Assembly: GCA_964458325.1 (NCBI GenBank)
Contig: CAYWIM010000003.1
Location: forward strand, 30,761-94,760
Direction: 5' to 3'
DNA length: 64,000 nucleotides
Source: JAGMXM01 sp964458325
GTDB lineage: Bacteria; Verrucomicrobiota; Verrucomicrobiia; Limisphaerales; UBA1319
Made by a program: the position numbers and the translations under genes. Shown here piece after piece: positions 1 through 8,818 of this stretch; within the stretch, counting starts at the first letter, position 1; each line of letters starts with the position of its first letter. The notes below the pieces were generated by a model. That model saw nothing but the letters and a program-made list of their open reading frames with translations, was not told the DNA's origin and did not search any database.

Positions 1-799
1 TGGCCCCGAGGTCATCTCCGAAGCGGATAATGTCCGCCACATCGCCGACGGCTCGGCAGGCCTTCTCGAGCCCGGCCAGATGCCGCTCCATGAGGGCATC
101 GAGCATGGCCTCGACCTGTTTCGGTTCGGCCGCCAAGTCCATGAGGAAGTTGTCCATGCGACGGAGGAAGCAGCCCCACTCGAACAGGTTGCAGCCGATG
201 ACAATCATCAGCGCGCGGCGGCTGGCGCGGCGCAGCTCGATCGCGCTTGTCCGCAGACTGTCCCAGAAGCCGGGGTCTGCGGCGTGATCCCAAGGGCTAT
301 GGACCAGGGCGGCCCAGAGCACCTTGCCCATCTCGTCCGAAAGCTGGCGGAAATCGGCCGGATATCCGTCCAGGTATGGAAAGCAGGTCTGATCGAAAAA
401 CGCGCCGCCGGCCGGCATCCGGGCGATTTCGAGACCGTTCTTCGTCCGCGCCACGAACGATCCATCGGTCTGGCGCTCGGGCCGAAACCATGCCGGATAG
501 AGCGCGCTCTGGCCATCGAGGAGCATCGCCGGGCGCCAGGCGGATCCCTCCTGGTTGAAAGCGCGCCCGATGTCGATCGCGTCCACCTCGAACCGATCGA
601 GCAGGAAGCCCTCCGGTTCGGCCAGCTGCTGGACCACGTCGTAGACACGCGTGCTTCCTTGCACGAAGCCGAGATGGCGTTTGAGATTGCCGTAGGCGAT
701 AGCGGAAATGCCGCTGCTCGGGGTTGCGCCGAGGTCGACAGGCGCCCTGTCTGGCTGGCGATGTTCGACGGCGGCGAGGATGCGTTCGCGGGATGTCAT
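1..799 (-). CDS. Uroporphyrinogen decarboxylase (UROD)-family / corrinoid methyltransferase-like protein, C-terminus cut by window edge
   Basis: The ATG at 797-799 opens a frame that stays open to base 1, giving about 266 residues without a stop. The N-terminus MTSRERILAAVEHRQPDR..P is the typical opening of the UROD-like family, which includes haem-pathway HemE and the methyltransferases that move methyl groups to or from cobalamin and coenzyme M. PVC bacteria carry many such paralogues near glycosidase genes, and those are unlikely to be HemE. The missing C-terminal third would hold much of the ligand site, so the substrate cannot be read here. It is the last gene of a minus-strand run with rhamnose and fucose genes, 123 bp after the mutarotase. 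A role in demethylating a methylated sugar is conceivable but only inferred. Confidence 0.8.
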   Translation of the reverse strand, partial: MTSRERILAAVEHRQPDRAPVDLGATPSSGISAIAYGNLKRHLGFVQGSTRVYDVVQQLAEPEGFLLDRFEVDAIDIGRAFNQEGSAWRPAMLLDGQSALYPAWFRPERQTDGSFVARTKNGLEIARMPAGGAFFDQTCFPYLDGYPADFRQLSDEMGKVLWAALVHSPWDHAADPGFWDSLRTSAIELRRASRRALMIVIGCNLFEWGCFLRRMDNFLMDLAAEPKQVEAMLDALMERHLAGLEKACRAVGDVADIIRFGDDLGA

Positions 800-922
800 G
801 GCTATAGACGGTTCGATCCAAAAGCGTCATCCGCCCGCAGGGCCGGATCCGTGAACCCGGTAACCGGCAGGCCGCTCACGCGCGAGGAAGGATGGCGCTG
901 CGCGCAGCGGGCGCGGGCTTCG

Positions 923-1324
923 CTATTTCAAGTAGTACACTTCCTTCGTGTCGGCCCAGATCTTGCCTTGCGCGGCCGCGGATGGCAGCGGCGATTGACA
1001 CGGGGCCGTCTCTTTCCACCAGCGCTGCGTCTCGGTATCCTCGGCCATCTTCCTCATGTCCGCTTCGAAATCCGTCCCGGTATATTCGAGGTAGGAGAAG
1101 AGGTAGAGCTTGCCGTCGATCTCGCACTCGTGGATCGAGTAGTTCTGGATGTGGCATTCCTTGATCATCCGGTTGACTCCCGGCCATGGGTGCGCATGGA
1201 GATCGCGGTAAACGGCCGCCTTTTCCGGCTTGAGGCCGGTGACCCATGCGTAGCGCTGGAGCGGCTTGCCGGTGGCACAGCCTGCCGCCAAGGCAAGCGG
1301 CAGCAGACGGAGGAGCTTTTTCAT
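923..1324 (-). CDS. rhaM: L-rhamnose mutarotase (RhaM, DUF718 family) with lipoprotein signal
   Basis: A 133-residue protein. The body matches the L-rhamnose mutarotase family, which interconverts alpha- and beta-L-rhamnose: a GLKPEKAAVYRDLHAHPWPGV stretch near the start, NYSIHE in the middle, and the ETQRWW..T.PCQ signature near the C-terminus. I chose the ATG at 1324 rather than the one eight codons upstream because MKKLLRLLPLALAAGC is a complete lipoprotein signal with lipobox LAAGC. Family members are normally about 105 residues and cytoplasmic, so a lipidated, probably periplasmic form is unusual. It starts 7 bp after the GH95 fucosidase gene and is surely co-transcribed with it. Confidence 0.88.
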   Translation of the reverse strand: MKKLLRLLPLALAAGCATGKPLQRYAWVTGLKPEKAAVYRDLHAHPWPGVNRMIKECHIQNYSIHECEIDGKLYLFSYLEYTGTDFEADMRKMAEDTETQRWWKETAPCQSPLPSAAAQGKIWADTKEVYYLK

Positions 1325-1331
1325 AATTTGT

Positions 1332-4154
1332 CTATTGTGAATATCCAATGGTTTTGGTTTCGCCCGCCTGAATCGAAAGCGTGGTCACGCGCTGGCCATG
1401 CCGCACCTGGACGGAGCCGTCCGCGGCGGCGCGGATCGCGGCGGACTGCACTTGGCCGTCCTTCCACGCGACGTCAGCGGTGAATCCGCCGCGCGCCTTG
1501 AGCCCGCGGACGGACCCATCAGGCCACGATCGAGGCAGTGCCGGCAGCAGCTCGATCTCGCCCGCATGCGACTGCAACAGCATCTCGGCCACGCCGGCGC
1601 AGCCGCCGAAGTTGCCATCGATCTGAAACGGCGGGTGGAAGCAAAAGAGGTTGGCGGACGAACCGCCGCCGCCAAGGTATTTCATGCCGCCGCCAGCCAC
1701 GGGTCGCAACAGCATCCGCAGAAGCCGATGGGCCCGATCGCCGTCGCCGAGCCGGGCCCATAAATTGATCTTTGCCGCCAGGGACCATCCGGTGCCTTCG
1801 TCGCCGCGGCTCTCGAGCAGCTTGCGGGCCGCCGCCGCCAGTTCGGGCGTCCCGCGGGGCGTGATCTCGTGGTAGGGATGCAGCCCGTAGAGAGGCGAAC
1901 AGTGCCGGTGCCTGGGCTCGGGCTCCGGGTAGGGCTCCAGCCATTCCTGGAGCCGGCCATCCGGGCCCACGCGGTTGGGCGCCAGCCGGGCTCGTTTCTC
2001 GGCGAGCTCGCGGCGGAAGCCGGCATCCAGCCCCAGAATCTCGGCGGCGCGGATGGTGTTGCCGAACAGCTCGCGCAGCAGCTGCATGTCGATCGTCGGC
2101 CCCAGGCATACGTGCGCCACCGTGCCGTCCGGCAGCCGGAAGGCGTTCTCGGGCGAATTGGACGGGCCCGTGACGAGCCACCGGTTGCTGGATTCCTCGA
2201 TCAGGTTGTCGAGATAGAACATCGAGGATTCCTTCAGGATCGGATAGGCCCAGCGCAGGAACTCGCGATCGAGCGTGAAGGCGTAATGTTCCCAGAGATG
2301 CTGGCAGAGCCAGGCCGACCCGCTCACGGTGGCGCCCCACGACGCCGATTCCCCCGGCGACGTGTAGCCCCATGGATTGGTGATCACGTGGGCCACCCAG
2401 CCGCGGGCGCTGTAGTAAGCCCGGGCCGTCTTGCGGCCCGGCTCGACCATCGACGCGATGAGCTTGTGCATCGGCTCGTGCAGCTCGGACAGATTGCAGA
2501 CCTCGGCCGGCCAGTAGTTCATCTGCACATTGACATCGAGGTGCCAGTCACCATTCCAGGGAGTCTGGATCTCCTCCGCCCAGATCCCCTGCAAATTGGC
2601 TGGCAGGCCGCCGGGCCTCGAGGAGCTGATGAGCAGGTATCGGCCATAATGGAAATACAATGCCGCCAGCGCCGGATCAGCCGCCCCGCGGGCGAATCCA
2701 GCCAGCCGCTCGTCGGTCGGCAGGACGCTGTTCGCGGTGGCCGGGAGACTCAGCTCCACCCGGTCGAACCATTTCCCGTGATCGGCCCTCTGCGCCGATC
2801 GAAGCTCGTCGAACGACTTCCTCGAGGCCCGGTCGAGATCGCTCGAGGTTCCAGCCAGGGGATCATCGAGCTGCCGGCCTGCAAACCCCCGGTAATCGGT
2901 CGCCGCCGCCAGCAGCAGGATGACTTCGTCCGCATTCGCCACGACGAGCCTGTCGCCCTCGGCTTCGATCGAGCCGCCGCTGACCCACGCCCGCAACCGC
3001 GCCGCATAGGTCACGCCCTTGCCGCCGCGCCCGTCGTTCAAAGAACCGCTCATCAAGAGCTCGTCCGCTCGGGTCGCCCGAGTCTCGAATCGCTCCTTCC
3101 GGTCCATCCCAATCGTCAGCGACAGCGATCCCGGCCGGTCCGCGGTCAACCGGGTCACGAAGACTTCATCGGGCGCGCTCACGAAATGCTCGCGCGTGAA
3201 CCGGACTCCATTCTCCCGATATACAACCATGGCCGACCCCGAGCGCAGGTCGAGCGTGCGAATGTATCCGGCCGGCGGCGCCGGGACGGAATGGGCGGAT
3301 TGGAGGCCCTCGAGCGCGATCTCCGCCACCTGGAAATGCGTGACGCCCGGGCTCGGCAAGAATGTGAGTCGGAAGTGCCGGCCCGCCGCCGGCTTCGCGA
3401 TCTCGTACTGCCGGGTCTCGTGACGCTGGGCAAACGGCGGCTCCCCGTTCCGCTCGTCCAGCAGGCGCCAGGTCTGTCCGTCCACCGACACCTCCAGCTT
3501 CCAGGATCGCGGATCGCGCGCGGGCACGTCATTGGCCGAAGTGAAACGATACCTCGCCGGAGCGGCGCCCGCATTCCCGGCGTCGAACCGCCAGACCACC
3601 GGGCGGCCTTCGTGGATGACACACCACTTGGTGTCCGGATCGCCATCCATCGAGAACTCGATCTCCTCGCCGGCCGACCAGGCGCGGTGCCCGCTGCCGC
3701 ACCGGAGCTCCGGCCCGGCCGGCGAGGGGCTGAACCTCAGCCGCAAATCGCCCAGCGTCTGGTAACATCCGAAGGGAACACCCGCCCCGTTCCCATGCCC
3801 GGAGCCTTTGCCCTGGCATGTGAAGTTTGCGTTGACCAACCGCTCGGCCTCGCCGTTCTTCCCCTCGAGCAGCAGGCGGCGGATCTCCGGCAATGCCCGG
3901 TGCGCATCCGGCCGGTCCGCGTCCTGCCGGGACCCGGACCAGACCGAGCTTTCATTGAGCACGATCCGCTCCTCGTGCACGCCGCCAAACACCATGGCGC
4001 CGATCCGGCCGTTTCCGAGCGGAAGGGAGTGGTGAAACTGCGTGGCGGGCGCGTTGAACCAGAGCGCGGCCGCCGGGTCCGGGGCAGATGCGATAGCGGG
4101 CGGCACGGCCAGCAGCCAGACAGCCAGGATTATCTGATCGATGCGCTTCATCAT
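1332..4154 (-). CDS. Secreted GH95 alpha-L-fucosidase with internal discoidin-like domain
   Basis: 940 residues from tandem ATGs at 4152-4154 and 4149-4151; a hydrophobic signal peptide ends near residue 24 (PPAIASA). GH95 landmarks are clear: WFNAPA and LPLGNGRIGAMVFGG near the start, WNGDWHLDVNVQMNYW with the paired catalytic Asn residues, GPSNSPENAF with the general acid Glu, YGLHPYHEITP, and IDGNFGG with the catalytic Asp near the C-terminus. The family is typically 750-850 residues; the excess is explained by an insert at about 155-285 (DGDPDTKWC, W.LEVSVDGQTW, F.V.EIALEG) that resembles an F5/8 (discoidin, CBM32-like) sugar-binding domain placed inside the N-terminal beta-sandwich. It probably removes terminal alpha-1,2-linked L-fucose or L-galactose. 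The longer reading frame upstream overlaps the next gene and is not used. Confidence 0.92.
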   Translation of the reverse strand: MMKRIDQIILAVWLLAVPPAIASAPDPAAALWFNAPATQFHHSLPLGNGRIGAMVFGGVHEERIVLNESSVWSGSRQDADRPDAHRALPEIRRLLLEGKNGEAERLVNANFTCQGKGSGHGNGAGVPFGCYQTLGDLRLRFSPSPAGPELRCGSGHRAWSAGEEIEFSMDGDPDTKWCVIHEGRPVVWRFDAGNAGAAPARYRFTSANDVPARDPRSWKLEVSVDGQTWRLLDERNGEPPFAQRHETRQYEIAKPAAGRHFRLTFLPSPGVTHFQVAEIALEGLQSAHSVPAPPAGYIRTLDLRSGSAMVVYRENGVRFTREHFVSAPDEVFVTRLTADRPGSLSLTIGMDRKERFETRATRADELLMSGSLNDGRGGKGVTYAARLRAWVSGGSIEAEGDRLVVANADEVILLLAAATDYRGFAGRQLDDPLAGTSSDLDRASRKSFDELRSAQRADHGKWFDRVELSLPATANSVLPTDERLAGFARGAADPALAALYFHYGRYLLISSSRPGGLPANLQGIWAEEIQTPWNGDWHLDVNVQMNYWPAEVCNLSELHEPMHKLIASMVEPGRKTARAYYSARGWVAHVITNPWGYTSPGESASWGATVSGSAWLCQHLWEHYAFTLDREFLRWAYPILKESSMFYLDNLIEESSNRWLVTGPSNSPENAFRLPDGTVAHVCLGPTIDMQLLRELFGNTIRAAEILGLDAGFRRELAEKRARLAPNRVGPDGRLQEWLEPYPEPEPRHRHCSPLYGLHPYHEITPRGTPELAAAARKLLESRGDEGTGWSLAAKINLWARLGDGDRAHRLLRMLLRPVAGGGMKYLGGGGSSANLFCFHPPFQIDGNFGGCAGVAEMLLQSHAGEIELLPALPRSWPDGSVRGLKARGGFTADVAWKDGQVQSAAIRAAADGSVQVRHGQRVTTLSIQAGETKTIGYSQ

Positions 4155-4177
4155 GGGGCTATGGTTGGTTTTGCATC

Positions 4178-6094
4178 CTAGAGCGATTGCACATATGCGG
4201 CAAGATCGTTGACCTGGTCGGCGGTCAAATGGGATGTGGCGCCGTGGCGATCGCCGCTGTTTCGTTCGACCAGCACCTCGCGCAAGCTGGCCGATCCATC
4301 GTGCAGATACGGCCCCGTCCGCCACACCTCGATCAGGGTCGGCGTGTCGAACGCGGCTCCCTCTTCGGGCGATCGGCCGCCGGTCCCGACATCGTGCGAT
4401 TTCAGATCCGTGAACAACGGGGCGGGATGGCATCTCGAGCAGCCTGTGGCGGCGCTCTCGAAGAGCTGCCGGCCGCGCCGAGCCGCCGCCGACAATCGGC
4501 TGCGGTCCAAATGCGGGCTGGGAACCGGCTGCAGCGACCGCACATAGGCATCGAGACTTCGGTAGACCCGCTCGGGCTGCTCCGTGAACAGGATGTGCCG
4601 AACGCCCGCCCGGACCGCTGCCGCCGCATCCTCGCGCACCCCCATGATCATGGACGGGGGAGTGTCGAATGCGAGCAGGAGGCTTTTGGTGTTCCTGGGA
4701 TTCCCAACGCCGTCGTTGAGCAGGTCCCAGTTGAACCCATCCGCGCGCCCGTCGCCGGGGTGGCAGCTGGCACAGCTTTGCCACTGCTGATGACAGAGGC
4801 GCGCGTCATGGAAATACATCTCTCCGAAGTCGGCCTCGGTGCGGCGGACCGGGCCGCCCAAGGGGATTGTCCGGACCGCCGGGCCTGGTCCGCCGGCTGC
4901 GAGCCGCACAGCGCTCAGGGTGTCCGAAAAAAAGTTCGCGACGTAGGCCGTCGGCCCGGCGACCGCGACGGCTCGCGGACCCAGATCCTCTCGAGCCAAG
5001 GGCCTGCGCTCGCGCAAGCCATCGAGAAACTCGAGGTCGTTCGGAACGTCGGAAGCCGTGTGCGCCGGGGCGCTGCTGTAAGGCAATCCCAGCCGGGCTG
5101 CGGCCGACAGCGGCGGCGACAATCGCTCCAGCTTTTCCATCAAGGCGTTGAAATCCACAATGCTCACCTCGTGGCCGCCCGAGATCGCCACCAGCAGCGT
5201 GCCCCCGTCCCCGCTCCAGCCCGCTCCCCACGGGTTTGCCGATCCGCGATCCATCGTGTCCAGCAGCACGGTGTTGCGAACCTCCATTCGCTCGAGGTCG
5301 ATCAAGGTCATCGCGTTTGCATTGATCAACCCGCGCTCGACCTGCGATGTGGGGAGCGTGAACCGCGCCAGGACGTGAGTGACCACTGCATGCCGCCCAT
5401 CGGGGGAGAGGGCCACGTCGTTGACCAGGCTGCTGCCGCTGGGCAGCCAAAGCTCATCGACGACCCTCCGCCGGCCTGTGTCGATGACCGACACCACCGC
5501 CTCAACCCGCTCGGCATCGGCTTTGCCCCAGGGCAGGCCGTGGGCAACCAGCAGCCATCGGCCATCCAGCGTGACTGCCGCCGCGACCGGCTCTCTTCGG
5601 ACGGGCACGCGGCAGATTTCCTTCATCGCCGCCCGGTCATAGATCCCCACCCCATCCTCGAACCGATGGCACACAAAGAGAGTTTTCCCGTCCAGGCTCA
5701 ACGTGGGGTCCGTGGACGTGTGCCCGCCCTCGACGTCGGCGATCACAGCTCCGCGTGCCGCATCCACGGCCAGGATGCGGCTGCGCGGTCCCGGACAGGT
5801 CACATAGAGAGTCTGTCCATCCGGAGCCACGGCAATTCCACTGGGCGGAGCCGGGAGCGGAAGGCACCGTGCCACCTTCAATCCCACGGAGTCGACCACG
5901 AGGATCCGATTGGCCCTCGAGCACGCGACGTAGATCCAGCTCGCATCCGGCGAAATCGCCAGGGCCGCCGGCGCAAGCCATGTTGTATCCGCCGCAGCGA
6001 CGCGCCCGGTGGAGATCCCAAAGACCAGAAACAGGCACAACAGGCAGCAAGCGCCAATCCAAGTCATTCCCAACACCCGTGCCACGCCAGCCAT
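4178..6094 (-). CDS. YVTN beta-propeller protein with C-terminal di-haem cytochrome c peroxidase-like domain
   Basis: 638 residues with an N-terminal hydrophobic signal segment (about 8-34). Residues about 35-330 form YVTN/NHL-type repeats (ALAISPDASWIYVAC, APDGQTLYVTC, SLDGKTLFVCH), a seven-bladed propeller signature. Two c-type haem sites follow: CASCHPGDGRADG near residue 440 and CSRCHP near 550. The C-terminal GPYLHDGSASLREVL matches the MauG/CcpA di-haem peroxidase family. It is probably exported and haem-loaded in the periplasm. It lies 23 bp upstream of the GH95 gene and 60 bp downstream of the TIM-barrel gene, so the three are likely one operon. The electron donor and substrate are unknown. 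Confidence 0.82.
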   Translation of the reverse strand: MAGVARVLGMTWIGACCLLCLFLVFGISTGRVAAADTTWLAPAALAISPDASWIYVACSRANRILVVDSVGLKVARCLPLPAPPSGIAVAPDGQTLYVTCPGPRSRILAVDAARGAVIADVEGGHTSTDPTLSLDGKTLFVCHRFEDGVGIYDRAAMKEICRVPVRREPVAAAVTLDGRWLLVAHGLPWGKADAERVEAVVSVIDTGRRRVVDELWLPSGSSLVNDVALSPDGRHAVVTHVLARFTLPTSQVERGLINANAMTLIDLERMEVRNTVLLDTMDRGSANPWGAGWSGDGGTLLVAISGGHEVSIVDFNALMEKLERLSPPLSAAARLGLPYSSAPAHTASDVPNDLEFLDGLRERRPLAREDLGPRAVAVAGPTAYVANFFSDTLSAVRLAAGGPGPAVRTIPLGGPVRRTEADFGEMYFHDARLCHQQWQSCASCHPGDGRADGFNWDLLNDGVGNPRNTKSLLLAFDTPPSMIMGVREDAAAAVRAGVRHILFTEQPERVYRSLDAYVRSLQPVPSPHLDRSRLSAAARRGRQLFESAATGCSRCHPAPLFTDLKSHDVGTGGRSPEEGAAFDTPTLIEVWRTGPYLHDGSASLREVLVERNSGDRHGATSHLTADQVNDLAAYVQSL

Positions 6095-6154
6095 GCCGCC
6101 ACGTTAGCAGACGCAGTCCATGGATTGCAGCAAATAGAATGCGATCGGGCCGTC

Positions 6155-7816
6155 TCAATCCGCCTGGAGCAAATCGCCAAAAGCCGGCAGCAGCTGGTAT
6201 TTCTTTTGCCAAGGGGTGTACATGAATCCCCGCACTCTCTGCCTGGCGCCAGCGATCCGGATCCAGCCCTTCACGTCCTCCAGATCATCCCCGTCGTAAT
6301 AGCAGGCAACCAGCGTTTCGAATCCCAGATCGTCGAAGAATTGGAGGCTCATTTCCCGCGGCGCACCGCCCCAGACCGCAATGACCAGATCCCGGGGAAC
6401 ATGCGTCCATGACCCCGTGAAATCGCCCTCGACGAGGTAGTAATCGCCATGGGCGTTATGGTTGGGATCGAGCATATCGGACCAGACATAGATCCGGGCA
6501 TTAGGATTATGCTTTTGGAGGATCCGAGCCTGTTTGGTGATGCACTCGCCCAGCAGCACCCCCATGTTTTGTCCCCGACATGCCTCGCAGGTGCCGCCCA
6601 TGCGCACTTCGTCCATGTTCAGGAATATCCGCTTGGGGCGGAGGTGTTGGGCCAGCAGCCTGGATTCGTGCTCGAAGATCTCATACAGCTCCGGCTCGCC
6701 CATGCAGACTGTCACCTGGGAATCGTTGATCGACATCGAGTGATACCAGCTCACCCGCAGCCGTTCTCCGTCCCGAATGGCGCCGCCCGGCAGCAGCCGT
6801 AACCCAGGCCAGGGGCGATCCAGGCTGCGAAGGCTGTATCGAGGATCCTCGAGCCGGGCGAAGTCCTTTCCTTCCGTGTAGGTCCTCGAGCCGTCATCGC
6901 TCCGGACGGCCACCGGCGTGCCGGGGCGATGCAGGACGTTGAGAGGGCCGATCTCCTCGAGCGTCCAGTCGTCGAGCCATACCCTCCCCCCCTTGCCTTC
7001 CCAGACGCCGGCATAGGCCCTGACCGTGTCAAAACCATGGCTGTTAAACACCATCGTCACCTTGCGCCAGTCGCCCGAGGACTCGATGGATAATTTCTGG
7101 GACGACAGGTTTCGCCTGCCCGCCAACACCTGCATCCGAAAGCCGCTCGCCGGCTCCAATCCATCGGTCCGGACCCATAGGCTCATCCGGTAGGCCCGGT
7201 GCGGATGCAGCTTCAGCTCCTGCATGATCCGGCCGTGCCCGGGCGGCTGCGGATCGAACCGTTCCATGCGCAAGGAGCTGTTCCCTGCATGCTTGACCTG
7301 CGTGTCCACAAAGCTCACGGCGCCCGGACGATCCTGCAATTTGAATCCAGCCAAACGGTGCTCTGACGCCTCTTCGAATCCACCGTTGGCCATGCCTACC
7401 GATGAATCCGGAGCGAACCGCGCTTCCTGCCCTTCCACGACGAACGGGGCATCGATCACGGGCAATCCCTCGGCCAGGTTGCGGTTGTGCGCCAGCGCGC
7501 TGCCGCCATAGCCCACGGAAAAAATGGCCGGGATCAGCTCGATGCGGCGCTTTTCGCACGATTGCTTCACCTGGTCGAGGCGCCGGAAAAACTCCGGGCT
7601 TTTCTTGCAGAGCGTGTCGAGCCCGAATGAGACAACAGCTCCGTTGATCCCATGCTCGCTGGCCGTGTCCAGCAACCGGGTGATCTCGGCGACATCGCTG
7701 TCGCGGCCGAGATTCCAGCCGAAGACCCAGACGAAGCGATCGGCGTATTCGCCTCCGGACACGGAAACCGCCAGCACCGCCCCAACCCAGAACGAGAGCA
7801 AACCCATGGGTCTCAT
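6155..7816 (-). CDS. Secreted TIM-barrel glycosidase-like protein (GH20-like) with carbohydrate-binding insert
   Basis: 553 residues when started at MRPMGLLSFWVGAVLAVSVSGG, a short signal peptide; upstream in-frame starts add a non-signal leader. An N-terminal barrel half (FVWVFGWNLGRD, LIPAIFSVGYGGSA) is followed at about 150-300 by a jelly-roll region (NGGFEE, AGNSSLRM, YRMSLWVRTDG, VWLDDWTLEEI) of the CBM4/9 or CBM22 type, then barrel elements (FLNMDEVRMGGTCEAC, ARIYVWSDMLDPNHNAHGDYY). The MDE motif resembles the Asp-Glu pair of GH20 hexosaminidases, but the family match is loose. It is the first gene of the fucose/rhamnose run. A CxxC in TCEAC is present. The exact substrate is not known. 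Confidence 0.65.
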   Translation of the reverse strand: MRPMGLLSFWVGAVLAVSVSGGEYADRFVWVFGWNLGRDSDVAEITRLLDTASEHGINGAVVSFGLDTLCKKSPEFFRRLDQVKQSCEKRRIELIPAIFSVGYGGSALAHNRNLAEGLPVIDAPFVVEGQEARFAPDSSVGMANGGFEEASEHRLAGFKLQDRPGAVSFVDTQVKHAGNSSLRMERFDPQPPGHGRIMQELKLHPHRAYRMSLWVRTDGLEPASGFRMQVLAGRRNLSSQKLSIESSGDWRKVTMVFNSHGFDTVRAYAGVWEGKGGRVWLDDWTLEEIGPLNVLHRPGTPVAVRSDDGSRTYTEGKDFARLEDPRYSLRSLDRPWPGLRLLPGGAIRDGERLRVSWYHSMSINDSQVTVCMGEPELYEIFEHESRLLAQHLRPKRIFLNMDEVRMGGTCEACRGQNMGVLLGECITKQARILQKHNPNARIYVWSDMLDPNHNAHGDYYLVEGDFTGSWTHVPRDLVIAVWGGAPREMSLQFFDDLGFETLVACYYDGDDLEDVKGWIRIAGARQRVRGFMYTPWQKKYQLLPAFGDLLQAD

Positions 7817-7856
7817 GATCGTTAGGATACTCCTTTCAAGATTCCAGCCGTACAGG

Positions 7857-7887
7857 AAAAAGGCCGAAGCTGGAACCAGCTTCGGCC
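7857..7887 (-). terminator. Rho-independent terminator of the PEP-CTERM gene
   Basis: On the minus strand a 12-bp perfect inverted repeat (GGCCGAAGCTGG with CCAGCTTCGGCC, two central bases) is followed by TTTTT. It sits 24 bp past the stop of the PEP-CTERM gene and before the next minus-strand gene, so it separates that gene from the downstream operon. Confidence 0.8.
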
Positions 7888-7911
7888 TGGAAAAATGGCC
7901 GTCCCACGAGG

Positions 7912-8655
7912 TCAGTTGCGCTTGCGGCCGGCAAACCACAGCGCCAAGCCGCCCATTCCGATCAGGGCGATCGTCGATGGCTCGGGCACGATCGCCGCGA
8001 TCGTCAAGGCATCGAAACCGGACGAGTTGATCCGGATCCCCTGGACCGGAACATCCGTCGTGAACACAAGGCCGAACGCGTTCTGCCCGTTGACCGCGAC
8101 TCCGGTATTGGCATAAACGCCGCCGTCAGTGACCTTGGCGAAGGCCACCGGACCTCCGAGGGTCCCGTCGCCAAGAATGGCCTGGATGTTCCCCGCATCG
8201 TTCCCGCCTCGCTCGAAAACGAAGAATGTGTCGGTCAAGAGAGGGAAAACAGTCTGCTGAAAATTGATCCCGTCCGTCGAGGAGAGGTCATTCCCGGTCC
8301 CGACATTCAAAATGAAGTTGTCAGCGTGGGCCCCAATATCGGTCACCTTCGGAGTGGACGTGCCCGCCACCGGGGGAGTTGTCTGCGAAGGATCCGTTGC
8401 CGAGTTCGCCGGATCCCACAGGATCTCAGTCCCACCGCCATCGATCCACCAGCGCGTTGTGGTCCCAAGCTGCAAATCCTCGGGCACGTAAGTGGTTCCG
8501 TCGTAGGTCAATGTCGAGATCACCCCGCCCGATGCCGTCAGGCCCGGCAATCCAGCCAACGAGTCCGCCCTGGCCCCCGTGGCGGCAGACCCGATCAGGA
8601 CTAATCCTAAGGCCCCGGCAAAGACACCCGACACGAAACGAGTCATCGCTGTCAT
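7912..8655 (-). CDS. PEP-CTERM sorting-domain protein
   Basis: 247 residues. The ATG at 8655 is preceded by AGGA at 7-base spacing, better than the ATG six codons upstream, which has no Shine-Dalgarno sequence. A signal peptide (MTAMTRFVSGVFAGALGLVL...ARA) is followed by a low-complexity secreted body without recognised domain. The C-terminus VPEPSTIALIGMGGLALWFAGRKRN is a textbook PEP-CTERM tail: VPEP motif, hydrophobic span, basic end. In known systems this tail is recognised by exosortase (EpsH/XrtA family), which is not in this window. It probably ends as an extracellular-matrix or surface protein. It has its own terminator and a candidate promoter, so it is likely monocistronic. Confidence 0.85.
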   Translation of the reverse strand: MTAMTRFVSGVFAGALGLVLIGSAATGARADSLAGLPGLTASGGVISTLTYDGTTYVPEDLQLGTTTRWWIDGGGTEILWDPANSATDPSQTTPPVAGTSTPKVTDIGAHADNFILNVGTGNDLSSTDGINFQQTVFPLLTDTFFVFERGGNDAGNIQAILGDGTLGGPVAFAKVTDGGVYANTGVAVNGQNAFGLVFTTDVPVQGIRINSSGFDALTIAAIVPEPSTIALIGMGGLALWFAGRKRN

Positions 8656-8694
8656 ATAGTTTTCCTGGTTCATCAAATAGATCGATTTGCTGGC

Positions 8695-8723
8695 AGTGTG
8701 CTTAAGCCCAAACAACTTGTCAA
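8695..8723 (-). promoter_or_regulatory. Candidate sigma-70 promoter of the PEP-CTERM gene
   Basis: On the minus strand a perfect TTGACA (8723-8718) is followed after 17 bases by CACACT (8700-8695), a weak -10. The region is AT-richer than the surroundings and lies directly upstream of the gene. The -10 match is only 3 of 6. Confidence 0.4.
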
Positions 8724-8818
8724 GGATGCCCGGATGAGTTTTTGCGTATTGTTTTTTTGATTTTTCCCCTGCATCCGCCCGGCGGCTCAGTTTCTCATCG
8801 ACCGCAGACGCTCGCGCT

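Noticed and set aside
1869..4181. 770-residue open frame antisense to the GH95 gene
   Set aside because: It is an Arg/Pro/Gly-rich shadow of a gene with strong catalytic motifs. High GC content keeps the third frame open.
4187..6412. 741-residue frame antisense to the YVTN/cytochrome gene
   Set aside because: The minus frame has CxxCH sites and a signal peptide; this one runs across two genes and has no motif.
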